The notes under the pieces are model-generated. The model was not told the DNA's origin. It saw only the letters and a list, made by a program, of their open reading frames with translations, and did no database searches. From Gerris lacustris (Eukaryota; Arthropoda; Insecta; Hemiptera; Gerridae): DNA of 64,000 nt. Where the stretch lies: the NCBI GenBank assembly GCA_951217055.1, contig OX578282.1:18779606-18843605 (forward strand). The letters are read 5' to 3'. Made by a program: the position numbers and the translations under genes. This document shows positions 47,032 through 59,080 of this stretch, in pieces (position 1 is the first letter of the stretch; each line of letters starts with the position of its first letter).

Positions 47032-47846
47032 ATCAATGGGTATTATCAGTAATAAGCCACCTGCTCTGCCTCTGACAAACCGAGATAAGTTTATTTTCTG
47101 ATAACAACATCGGATCAATAGTCAAAATAGATTGACAGTTTAATTATAGATTGATGTATTCATAAGCTATAGTAATTTTTCATTGCATTTTATATAGAAA
47201 AATAATTCCAAATATTTAGACTTCAATACAGTGAAAAGTGAAAGTTAAGAACCCTAATCTCTAATTATTTGACTTATCAGAGTAGAAAGAAAGATAGTCA
47301 TTATATTTAAACATTTGATGCGTTAACCACATAACAGTATAAGGCGGTAATTAGGAACAGGGTTCTTTGTTTAGAAAATTAGTTCAAATTAGACACCGGT
47401 GGAGTTTCCGTATAAAACTCAGCCTCATTGCAATTCCTTGGACTTCCTCATCTGTAGATTGTAAGATTTATATATAGACAAGATAGATAACAAGTAAGAT
47501 AAAAATTAAGGTTAAAGCGACCTTGAGCATTAATGTTATCTACCAATAGATCATTCGAGGATACAAGTGAGGGGGGTAATAATTGCAATGAAATGAGTGA
47601 ACCCGGACACACGCCCGGTAATTTTACGTATGTACAGATAAACTAGGTAAATTAGGATTTTAATATTTTCATAAGAATATCATAGGATTGTTACATTATT
47701 ACTTTATACCTACAATCAGATAAAGAAACATGATAAAATATTTTATATATGCCAATATTTATTAATACTAAAAAAGCGCTAAAACCAAAATCAGATGTTA
47801 AATTATTGAGCAGAATTGAATGTGGTTTAAACATAAATTTATAATT
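47032..47846. other. Stretch without a recognised feature
   Basis: Slightly less AT-rich around 47.35-47.60 kb; nothing recognised. Confidence 0.4.
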
Positions 47847-47854
47847 TCAATATT

Positions 47855-48089
47855 GGTACTTCTTTAGATTGTTACTTTCCCATGTTTATATTTTAAAAAA
47901 TATAAATGACTGACTAAATAACTATTAATAGAAAGGGATGTTTAGTCCAATGTACTATGGGACAAAGGAATATCACACTTCTGTTTTTATAAGGGGAGTA
48001 ACATTCTAAAGAAGAACATCCCGTACACCTTCTTTAGATTGTTACTCCCAAATTTTTAAATAAGGGGAGTATCAATCTAAAGAAGTGCC
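47855..48089. mobile_element. Family D MITE (Merlin-like), copy 4, 7/8 TSD
   Basis: The ends are 'ggtacttctttagattgtta' and inverted 'ggcacttctttagattgata'. Flanks TCAATATT (47847-47854) and TCAATTTT (48090-48097) differ at one base. The two tandem hairpins are well preserved here. Confidence 0.93.
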
Positions 48090-48097
48090 TCAATTTT

Positions 48098-49105
<1,008 letters not shown>

Positions 49106-51270
49106 ATCACTTTTTAATCAAAATAATAAATATCGACTTGTTGAGTATAGAATCAGCTTACGGGTGATTTATAGGCACGCATTATCTATTTATATTTGGT
49201 AGAGGAAGGTGGCAATGGTAATCAGTCTTACTAAATGAATCTCTTGAAGGAATAAAGTTTGGTACAAGGAACAGATAAGCCATCTTTCAAGGACTCATCT
49301 CAGACACGAGTAACCTTATATGTTATCTGAATTGATAAGTATAAGTGTAAAAAATTACCATTTGAGGTAAGAGTTCAAGACATTTTTGCAAGAACAATAG
49401 ATTTTAAATGTTAGGCATTGATGAGTTAAAGGGGTCAGAAACATGATATTTTTTAAAGAGGTTACGGAAAGAATTTCTTTTCTATTTAGTAAATTTTTAG
49501 TTTTAAATTCAAATAATACTCCGGTGTGTAATAACATCAATACTGTAACTGTCCTTAAAGAGACTGCATAAAAATAGAACGTACATTTGGCCACAACAGA
49601 ATATGTTGGCTAATTTGCAGTCTTTGCTGCGGCAAAGGTAAGGACGGCAAAGGAATGGGTGCATGGTATTGGTGTGGTGTTTTCATTGAAGCCTCAAAAC
49701 CTTTAAAATTCCTACAGGTTTGTCGTTTGTCTACGGTAAAAAGACCTTGCAGCTACAACCTGGAGGCCTTCAGGTATTGACTCAAGGTGTTACCTACGGC
49801 AGTAGGTAACAAACTGAACTGCGCAAAGTGTCCCTCAAGGAAGGAAGAGCATGGTTGACGCTGGCGCTGGGGGAATATGTAACTGGACCTGTCTAAATGC
49901 ACGTGGTACAAATTGTTGACGGCCACAAGGCACTAGGCGCGTGCCGACACACTTGCAGTGCGATCTTACTTTAAAGGTAACGCCGGAGTTTATCAGTATT
50001 AGATGTTAGAGGAGATTTGTAGAGGTAGTTGAGTAAACCCACTATTTGAACTACATCCCCGACATACCAGAGTAAAATTTGTAGGTTTACTACATTTTCT
50101 TATGCACACTATGTTCAGCTACTAACTAATATGCGTTTTTAAATTCACACTTGATGACTAACTAAGGCTTTATTGAGTTTCGAGTACAGGGAAAGTTAGG
50201 GGGTTTGTTGATCTAATATTCTAAAAGTTTTGAAATGATAGTCCGAGCTTTGGATTTTAAATTGTATTGAGTTACTGTCATCAAGTCAAATTCCAAACAA
50301 CTATTTAACCGAACAGGATATTTGCAGTAAAAATCCTTAAAGTGCTTTCTTAAAAAGTAAATTTGTCAAAGGGATTCTGGAGAAACAAAAAAAGCTTCTA
50401 CATTTTATTGGGATAGAATATACACAAATTCTAATGCATACTATACCCACCCGGTTGTAGTAAATTTACCATAATAAATATATCAAAATAAAAATAGAAT
50501 AGTTAATATAGCAACAAAGAATGTTATTTTTTAAGAGTTTGAAGTTACTTTTTGTACACATTAATCTTGTATTCTATAGAGATAGAATAATTAGCAGATA
50601 AAATATTCATTTTAAGTAAGCAAAAACGGTTAAACCTTAGTGTAATAATATACTGCAATATACAATACAAATATCTAAGAATACATTAAGAAGTCAGCAA
50701 TTATAAAAATTGTATGAACATTAAAAATGATTATAATTATCAACACTTAAAGCCCTTTATAACTAGTGATAACTTTGTTAAAAAAACTGTTCTCAGTTGT
50801 CAATGACTTTATTTCTACCTTGTAAATTTAAACTTTTTTGTTTTGTTAAAACAAAACACCTGCTAATTTCTAAACCCTAAATGAAGAAATGGGAAGTAAA
50901 ATTAAACCGCCCCTATTATATATGGACTTATAATCTTAAAAAGTTGATTAATTAATTTTTAAAATATTTATAGATGGAATAAATAAATTTGTAATCAGCG
51001 GAATTTAGAATTAATACAATAAATATTTTAGTTAAATGTAATCTTAAGTAGAATTGTTATAGGGGAAAGGATTATGGAAGTTTCTACAATTGACCATGTG
51101 TTGTCTTTTAAAATAAATCTCTATGACCCTTCTCTTTACTATATAAAATGCAAACTTAAGGCCTTGACTGAGTTAAGGCCTCTACTTCTACAGCTGCACC
51201 CCTCTAGACCTACATTGACACCCCTTAAATGGTCCTGAACAGTATCATTATGTTTAGAAACCACATCTTC
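49106..51270. other. Mostly AT-rich; higher-GC island at 49600-50090
   Basis: The island ('gcggcaaaggtaaggacggc', 'acgctggcgctgggggaata', 'gcactaggcgcgtgccgac') has no long frame on either strand and shares only short words with the 2.15-2.42 kb island. It could be a retroelement fragment or a non-coding transcript. The flanking parts are unremarkable. Confidence 0.3.
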
Positions 51271-51271
51271 T

Positions 51272-52357
51272 CTTTGGTAGGTAAGTATTGAACCTTTGAA
51301 AAGATTTATTTTAAAATATGTAAATAAAATGTACTTGGTACAAGATTCAAGAGGGTGAGGAACCTCTTCAGCCAGCAGGTGGATAGAAGCTATATTGACA
51401 TCGAACTACACCAATATAAACTTAGGGTGGTTTACCTAGCTTTGGTAGGTAAGTATTGAACGTTTGAAAACAGCATTTATTTAAAAAGATGTAAATAAAA
51501 TGTGTATAAGAGGGGGAGGAACCTCTTCAGATAGCAGGAGGATATAAGCTATGATGACATATCACTACTCAAATATAAACAGAATGGTTAGCTAGCTTTG
51601 GTAGGTAAGCATTGAACGTTTGAAAACAACATTTATTTTAAAAGATGAAAAATGAAATGTATTTGGTAGAAGAGGGTGAGGAACCTCTTCAGCCAGCAGT
51701 TGGATTGAAGCTATATTAAACTTATGGTGGTTTAGCTAGCTTTGGTAGGTAAGTATTGACTGTTTGAAAACAACATTTATTTTAAAAAGATGTATGTAAA
51801 ATGTGTATAAGAGGGGGAGGAACCTCTTCAGATAGCAGGAGGATATAAGCTATGATGACATATCACTACTCAAATATAAACAGAATGGTTAGCTAGCTTT
51901 GGTAGGTAAGCATTGAACGTTTGAAAACAACATTTATTTTAAAAGATGAAAAATGAAATGTATTTGGTAGAAGAGGGTGAGGAACCTCTTCAGCCAGCAG
52001 TTGGATTGAAGCTATATTAAACTTATGGTGGTTTAGCTAGCTTTGGTAGGTAAGTATTGAATGTTTGAAAACAACATTTATTTTAAAAAGATGTATATAA
52101 AATGTGTATAAGAGGGGGAGGAACCTCTTCAGATAGCAGGAGGATAGAAGCTATGATGACATATTACTACACCAATATAAACTTAAAATGGTTAACTAGC
52201 TTTGGTGGGAAGTATTGAACGTTTGAAAGCAACATTTTTTTTTTATAAAATTAGATAAAATGTGTTTAGTAAAAGAGGGTGAGGAACCTCCTTAGCCAGA
52301 AGGTGGATAGATGCTATAGTCATCTCCATGCACTAATATAAACTTAGGATGGTTAGC
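51272..52357 (+). repeat. Tandem array, about 142-165 bp unit, ~7 copies, with dimer order
   Basis: Units start 'tttggtaggtaagtattg' at about 51276, 51441, 51597, 51739, 51898, 52041 and 52198 and carry 'gaggaacctcttcag'. Alternating long and short units make an approximately 301 bp dimer: 51597-51897 and 51898-52197 are nearly identical. The last unit is diverged and lacks the 'gtaagt' motif. Confidence 0.95.
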
Positions 52358-52758
52358 TACACAGCCAAACTATTGGTGGATCAGTGTTGTGTACCTTAAA
52401 CTAATAAGTCTATAGTTAAAGCCTGTGCAACCCTTAAATAGTTTATTGTTTAATAGACTCTTAGATTAAAGGTTATAAGGTCAATAACGTATACATCGTG
52501 TAGTTTGAGAATTAGGTGTGCTTCATAAACCCTACAACCTTCATCCATAATATCAACAATACCTTAAACATCAAACGTATTTATTTATTTGAAAAGAATA
52601 TGCGTTAATCGAGTTAAACAGAGTATAGTACATTTTTTTATTTTTTTATTTGTATTATGTTTTGATAATATAACATAAAATTAACTTATTAAATTGATAA
52701 ATAATTAATAATCTTATGTTCTTCTTTCAGAAGACTGTTGACTGTTGATTCAAATAAG
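52358..52758. other. AT-rich stretch without a recognised feature
   Basis: Lies between the tandem array and the foldback element; nothing recognised. Confidence 0.4.
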
Positions 52759-52767
52759 AATAAAGTG

Positions 52768-53327
52768 ATGTGTATGAAGTTAGCCCCCATTTTTTAATTT
52801 TTAATATTTTTTTAATTGTTCAAAGTTGTTCTATGATTGTTCTATATTGTTCCAAAGTTATAAGACCAAAAACCCAAAGACACGCCAAAAAAACGCAAAA
52901 AACCGTTTTCTTTTAGTGGCCCCCCATTATTTTAAAAATCCAATTTTTTTGCTGTTCTGGATTGTTCTAGGTGTTCTAAACATTGTTCCAAAATATCAAT
53001 TCTCTAAAAAAAATTATTACCTAGATTTAGTCCACCAAACCAAAATTTAGTGGGTCCCCATTATATTAAAAATCCAATTTTTTTTTGCTGTTATGGATTG
53101 TTCTAGGTGTTCTAAACATCGTTCTAAAATATCAATTCTCTAAAAAAAAATGTTTACCTAGACTTAGCCCACCAAACCAAAATTTCGTGGCCCCCCATTA
53201 TTTTAAAAATCCCATTTTTTTTGCTGTTCTGGATTGTTCTAGGTGTTCTAAACATTGTTCCAAAATATCAATTCTCTAAAAAATTTGTTTACCTAGATTT
53301 AGTCCACCAAACCAAAAATTCGTGGCC
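52768..53327 (+). repeat. Left inverted repeat of the foldback element
   Basis: After the unique terminal part come about three subrepeats of roughly 137 bp ('ccccccattattttaaaaat', 'ggattgttctaggtgttcta', 'aaaatatcaattctctaaaa', 'agtccaccaaaccaaaa'). The short plus frames at 52826-53279 are translations of this repeat. Confidence 0.92.
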
Positions 53328-54005
53328 GTTCGTCTGTCATGTCGTTTGTCTGTCGTCTGTCTGTGCAGACGCCTGGTGCTTAAACTACTAGGTCGATTTT
53401 AACTAAATTTGGCATACACGTTCAGAAAAATTATACCAACACTCCAAAATTGGGGGCACAACCCTCCAAAAACTCTGAAAAAACGTGAAAAAAAAATATG
53501 TGTGAGGCTCTCACGCATTAGAAGTAAAACTTTAGTTCTAGATGCATTGCTCTCTTTCATTTTTTGACGAATTTATTATTTCAGGATTAAGAAATGGTTA
53601 TGGGAAATTTAATTGAAAAAAAAAATATTGCTACGCTAAGGCAACCACATTTATTCCAATAAAAATAAATGTTTGTTTTGATTTTCTGGTTTTTAAATAG
53701 ATATAATACAATTAATCTGTAAAAATGTTACACTTGGACGAGTCTCGAATCGCAAACTTCGTTACACGATGTCACTATATGAAAAAATTCATTCTACCGC
53801 CGCCAAAGAAGTTTCAATTCAAAAAATATTTCTCGAAAACTGTTCCGACTATTTTGATTAAAGTTTTTTAAAAAATGAGTCTATTTAAATTCAAATCTAA
53901 CGATATAAGCCGTTTTCCCAGGAAAAATCTAGTTCCTGAGAAAAAAGCTTCAAACGTGGACGGAGAGAGGCCGGGTTCGATTCCCGGCCGAGGAGAAGTT
54001 ATTTG
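53328..54005 (+). repeat. Family F repeat, copy 3, inside the foldback element
   Basis: It runs from the (GTCT)n part through 'ggcatacacgttcagaaaaa'. It is interrupted at about 53495-53800 by unrelated sequence that includes the 'ttttgattttctggttttta' relative of 16.2 kb. It then resumes at 'tatttctcgaaaactgttcc' and ends at the tRNA-like 'gccgggttcgattcccggcc' (B box at about 53973). Confidence 0.85.
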
Positions 54006-55055
54006 TATATATATAAATATTTTAAATATATACATACATAAAAACACACACAAATACACATATATATTGGAAGATTCTAAATATATAAACTAATTATATG
54101 TTAATAATTTTATTTGAAACACATTTTAATGTTCTTAAATTGATAAATAAAATAATTTCTCATATATTTTTTTCCTAAATAAGTCATTGTACACTGTACA
54201 CACAAGTCTCTAGAGTCTAGAGGAAGGAGTTTTTTGTTTTTTCAAAAAAACCTATTTAAATTTAATTTTTTTTAGTAACTATCGTGACACATAGTACGCT
54301 GGGTAACTAATGTGACATCTATCTTGTTCCTGGGTAACTATCGTGGCAAATTTTGTATTTTTCTAGAGTTGGAACAATGAAATAGTTATATTCTTGTTGT
54401 ATATAGATGCTCAGCTTCAAAATAAAGCACTTAGCTAGATCAAAAACTGGAAAATAAATTTTGGGCATATAGGTTTGCTTAGAATTGAAATGTCACTTTG
54501 TTTTGAAAATTACCCACATAGCTTGTGTGTGTGAAAATGCACACACATATTATCATGCGTGTATGTTATGTACATAAATAAAAAGAGAGGAGAAGAAATC
54601 ATTAACAAGCAAACAAACAGATAATAATAAGAAATGATATGTTAAGTTATATATAACCCTTTATATTTCAGGTTTAGATTTTCTCGGAAACGTATACTCT
54701 GGATTTAGAACCACCTGTCTTTTTGTTTTGTGTTTTTTAATTTGATTTCCAAGTACAGTTTCGTTAAATGGGATGTTTTGGTAAATTGTTGTGAAGAAAA
54801 ATTACAAATAAAGCTATGTAATTGTAAACCAGTTTTAAGAAAGTGTATTAGCTCGTTTTTTTTATATATATTTATATGTATATTAGTTCGATTATCTTTC
54901 TTCTCAATTCTAGGAAAGATATGCTGTTGTGTGGTTGAAAACTAGAATCGTCCACAAAACCTATTACATAAAGGTTTTACCTAGACTTCCATTCAAAGAG
55001 TTAATTTAATTCGTTTAATAAAGAAATATAATTCTAACTACACAATTTGAATATA
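54006..55055. other. Interior of the foldback element
   Basis: 'gggtaactatcgtg.ca' occurs in three variants at about 54275, 54300 and 54340. A 71-codon plus frame (54730-54945; Cys/Phe/Ile-rich) is unrecognised. No MULE transposase motif was seen. Confidence 0.4.
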
Positions 55056-56003
55056 CGTAAAACCTGCTAAAGTGACCACCCGTGTATATTGACCACCTGG
55101 TCAATGTGACCACTTTTTCATGGTCCCTTCAGAAATTCAATACTTAATGTACATTTTGTTCTGCTTATTGTGACCATCTGCCTATTTTGACCAGTGACCA
55201 CCTTCTTCTGGTCCCTTGAAGGAAATTTATTTCGGTTAAAGTGACCAAAGTAAAAAAAACGATTAGAAAAAAAAAAAAAAATAATATTTTAGAGTACCTA
55301 TAATAATTTTAAAACAGTTGGTTTTAATTTAATTTCTTAGAACTCATATACTAGTTGTTGCAATAAGAATAAACCCCACTTTGCTTTCTTCCTGTTTTAT
55401 AAGAACTATTTAGAACGATTTTAATTCAAAGAAATTAGTAAAATTAAATAATTCTAGTTGGTTCTTAGAGTTAACCATAAATATTACATTTCTCTGTATT
55501 TATTTATTTATTTTTTTTTCACTTCATCCTCATTTCTTTGGAATAGCTTCTTTTTGACTGTTAGCTGATTTTATTTCTTGTTCAGTTGTTAGTTTGATTT
55601 AAAAGAAGAAAGGTGTAACTATTATTAATGTTATTACGTGCATTGTGTATTTTGAGCTGAAATTACCTCGAAAAAATTTTAGATTTTACAATTTTGTATG
55701 TAAGTACATTCAATACATGTTACTACACATGTTTTTTTTTTTCATCTTGTTATAAAAAAAAAAAGTCTCACCTCGTTTTGGCCTAAATTGTAAAAAATTA
55801 GCTAATCATACTTCAGAAAGGTTTTATTTTTTACTCTAATGACAAATTTTTTGACTCTTTTCTATAAACTTATGTGTGTAACATTATAGAAAAACCAAGA
55901 ACGAGCGCATTTTTTTAAACTTATTTTGAGTATGTTGACCACCTGCCTAAGGTGACCACTTTTGGTCGGTCCCTTCGGTGGTCCTCTTATCCAGGTTTTA
56001 CTG
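55056..56003. mobile_element. Pogo/Tc1-like non-autonomous element with GACCAC repeats
   Basis: Left 'cgtaaaacctgctaaagtga' and inverted right 'cagtaaaacctggataagag' lead into 'gaccacc' on both sides, flanked by TA (55054-55055 and 56004-56005). Subterminal GTGACCAC motifs recur about seven times over both ends and could be transposase-binding iterons. The interior is A/T-rich without a transposase. Confidence 0.85.
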
Positions 56004-56017
56004 TAACTTCATTTTTA

Positions 56018-56143
56018 AGTTTTTTGTAGTATTCTACTACGGAAAGTTTAAATCAAATTTTAATTATTGTTAACAACGGGAAAAAAAGCCCAGGAAAAAA
56101 TGCCCACGGAAGAAAAATCCAAAACAATTAATCTTTAATCCAG
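56018..56143. repeat. Fragment shared with 25.2 and 42.1 kb
   Basis: 'ttgtagtattctactacggaaa' is followed by 'gtttaaatcaaattttaatt', matching the inverted SINE-like insert at 25.2 kb. A partial copy only. Confidence 0.6.
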
Positions 56144-56240
56144 TGGCGTAACTAAGATGTCCGCCGCTCCCCCCCCCCCGCAACTTTTGAAAATGCGCCC
56201 CCAATAGCTTACAAAATTTACCCCCCCCCCCCCCCCTCAC
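56144..56240. mobile_element. Truncated hAT-type MITE with C runs
   Basis: A single end 'cagtggcgtaactaa' is followed by C runs at 56169-56179 and 56221-56236. No inverse terminus was found, so one end is lost. It is related by terminus to the complete MITE at 19942. Confidence 0.6.
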
Positions 56241-56389
56241 AATAAACAATATCATTATTCTAAATTTATACTATAATATCTAAATCTATTAATAATTTTA
56301 ATATTATATATATGCAATATGCATATAGTATATACAAATATACAGTTGGATCTCCGTTCATACAATATACAGTCGGGGGACGTACAAAA

Positions 56390-56961
56390 AACTGTCCTTT
56401 GGTTTGATGGCCTTACATTCGTAATAAACTGTTAGCTTTTTTGTGTATCTTCCTAAAAATATTTTTTTGGAGAATTGATTTTGAAACAATGTTTAGAGGT
56501 GGTTAGAGAACACCTAGAACAATCAAGAACCTAAGCGAAAATTGGATTTTTTTAAAAATCGGGGGCCGCTATAAAAACAGTTTTTTGGTGTATTTTTGTA
56601 AAAACATTTTTTAGAGAATTGATATTTTAGAACAATGTTTAGAACACCTAGAACAACCCAGAACAGCAAAAAAATTGAATTTTTAAAATAATGGGGGGCC
56701 ACGAAATTTTGGTTTGGTGGACTAAATCTAGGTAAACATTTATTTTAGAGAATTGATATTTTGGAACAATGTTTAGAACACCTAGAACAATTCAGAACAG
56801 CAAAAAAAGAATGGATTTTTTAAATAATGGGGGGCCACTAAAAAAAGTTTTTGGGTTTTTGATCTTATAACTTTGGAACAATATAGAACAATCATAGAAC
56901 AACTTGGAACAATTAAAAAAATATTAAAAATTAAAAAATGGGGGGCTAACTTCATACACAT
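56390..56961 (-). repeat. Right inverted repeat of the foldback element
   Basis: Inverse of 52768-53327, with about four subrepeats ('agagaattgatattttagaa', 'acctagaacaatcaagaac', 'aatggggggccac') before the unique terminal part. The innermost subrepeat is the most diverged. Confidence 0.92.
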
Positions 56962-57065
56962 AATAAAGTGTGGACTTTGAAATGTAGCAATGTCCATACT
57001 TCTGTATACTCTGTAACAGTAAGTAGAAGAAATTATTTACGATACCACAAAAAAAAAATGTGTAG

Positions 57066-57722
57066 AAGTTTCTACTTCTCTACATTCCTACCTAACCATT
57101 TCGTTTCTTCTTCTACTTCTACCTAACCATTTCGTTTCTTCTTCTACTTCTACCTAACCATTTCGTTTCTTCTTCTACTTCTACCTAACCATTTCGTTTC
57201 TTCTTCTACTTCTACCTAACCATTTCGTTTCTTCTTCTACTTCTACCTAACCATTTCGTTTCTTCTTCTACTTCTACCTAACCATTTCGTTTCTTCTTCT
57301 ACTTCTACCTAACCATTTCGTTTCTTCTTCTACTTCTACCTAACCATTTCGTTTCTTCTTCTACTTCTACCTAACCATTTCGTTTCTTCTTCTACTTCTA
57401 CCTAACCATTTCGTTTCTTCTTCTACTTCTACCTAACCATTTCGTTTCTTCTTCTACTTCTACCTAACCATTTCGTTTCTTCTTCTACTTCTACCTAACC
57501 ATTTCGTTTCTTCTTCTACTTCTACCTAACCATTTCGTTTCTTCTTCTACTTCTACCTAACCATTTCGTTTCTTCTTCTACTTCTACCTAACCATTTCGT
57601 TTCTTCTTCTACTTCTACCTAACCATTTCGTTTCTTCTTCTACTTCTACCTAACCATTTCGTTTCTTCTTCTACTTCTACCTAACCATTTCGTTTCTTCT
57701 TCGACTTCTACCTAACCATTTT
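57066..57722. repeat. 31 bp minisatellite, about 21 copies
   Basis: The unit is 'acctaaccatttcgtttctt' + 'cttctacttct'. Copies are essentially identical, except the first (diverged) and the last full unit, where 'cttctacttct' reads 'cttcgacttct'. The pattern points to recent expansion. Confidence 0.98.
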
Positions 57723-58318
57723 AAATGGTTGAGTCAATTCTCTAAGATTAAATTACAATTTATATGAAATTTAACTCTCTTGGTCTCGAAGATGTTTTTA
57801 TATGCAATTTATAGGATAAATACTTGACTCATCAATATTTGGTTTACTCGAGGGGTAAAATTATTTAAAATTCAGGCCTGGAGTTGTTCTAGGTGTGGGG
57901 GGAAAAAATAAATACTTTTCAAGTTAATCACTAATTACTAGTAATTACTATCACCTCAAGATCGCAATATAGGAAGAAATTATTATAATAGAGGGTCAAA
58001 TACAATATTAATTATGTTTAAGAAAGTATTCTTTGCAACAACCGCAGATATAATAAAAAGAATATAACAATAAAGATACATAAAAAATTCTGTCGTACAG
58101 TATTTAAATGTTTGTACATAAATGTTACTATGTACTTATATAAATTTATTTATTTTTTCAACCAATACAATTTATGAAGCTTAATTCTCGTAAATGCTTT
58201 ACAAGAAAAGTTCACGTTTTTATATAATATATAACTCCTAGGGCTAAAAATACAAATCAAATTATACACCGACTGTACTTTCGATGTCGTGTGGATAAGA
58301 TTAAGCAATCATTTTGAA

Positions 58319-58320
<2 letters not shown>
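57723..58320. other. AT-rich stretch without a recognised feature
   Basis: Nothing recognised between the minisatellite and the next microsatellite. Confidence 0.4.

Positions 58321-58393
<73 letters not shown>
58321..58393. repeat. (AT)n microsatellite
   Basis: About 36 uninterrupted AT units. Confidence 0.98.
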
Positions 58394-58395
<2 letters not shown>

Positions 58396-58447
58396 CAAAT
58401 TTTGAAACTGCAAACATAAAATTTCTTTAACGTTAACTTTAGTGGTA

Positions 58448-59080
58448 AAAAAAATCGGTCCGAGATAACTCAGACAAACATTCTCCAATACGAGTTTATA
58501 ATTATTTCGCCCAGTATTCCCCGATAATTAGTTTTCGTAAGTAAATTTAATTGTTATTGAACATTTTAAACAAATCTATCATAAAAATAAATTCTCCTCG
58601 GCGGGGAATCGAATCCGGCCTCTCTCCGTCCACGTTTAAAGCTATTGTCTCAGGAACTAGATTCTTCACGGGCAAACGGGTTATATATCATTAGATTTTG
58701 TATTTAAATTGACTACATTTTAAAAATTTTAAAACAAAAGCGTCGGAAATGTTTACGAGATAAAATTTGTTTTACGTATTTTCAGTTTTTCCTGAGAAAT
58801 AGCCCCCAAATTTGGAGCTAAAATTCATTTCTTGATTTCCCCTCGGGGTATGATTGTTCTGAACATGTATGCCAAATTTCGTCAAAATCGGCCAAGTATA
58901 GTTTAGCCTACACGCTCGTCTGCACAGACAGACAACAAAGGACAGACAGACATTTTATAAAAAAAAAAACACTTTTTTGGACTCAGGGGACCTCAAAACG
59001 TTTCAATCCATCCTAATCTCAAAATAGAATTTTAGCGCTATCACAATACTTTCTCTTTATATTTATATGAGAAAGTAAAA
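58448..59080 (-). repeat. Family F repeat, copy 4 (most complete)
   Basis: It has both ends: 'atcggtccgagataactcag' and 'cacaatactttctctttata'. The B-box-like site (minus strand 'ggattcgattccc') is at about 58605, and the 'gacagacaacaaaggacaga' tract at about 58925-58950. It serves as the reference copy, about 630 bp. Confidence 0.9.

Larger units (their letters stand above)
52768..56961. mobile_element. Foldback / Mutator-like element, 4,194 bp, exact 9 bp TSD
   Basis: The termini 'atgtgtatgaagttagcccc' and its inverse at 56961 begin inverted repeats of about 560-570 bp. AATAAAGTG flanks both sides exactly (52759-52767 and 56962-56970). A 9 bp duplication with long TIRs built of internal tandem subrepeats is the pattern of Foldback elements and related MULEs. 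The roughly 3.05 kb interior has no recognisable transposase. It holds a family F copy, a pogo-like element, a truncated hAT end and short repeats, so the element is non-autonomous and has served as an insertion target. Confidence 0.9.

Noticed and set aside
52826..53279. Plus-strand frames with repeated 'VAPHYFKNPIF'
   Set aside because: Translation of the subrepeats in the foldback element's arm.
53875..54093. Frame with 'RPGSIPGRGEVI'
   Set aside because: Reads the tRNA-like B-box region of family F; typical SINE-derived pseudo-peptide.
56070..56255. Gly-rich minus frame
   Set aside because: Produced by C runs in a truncated MITE.
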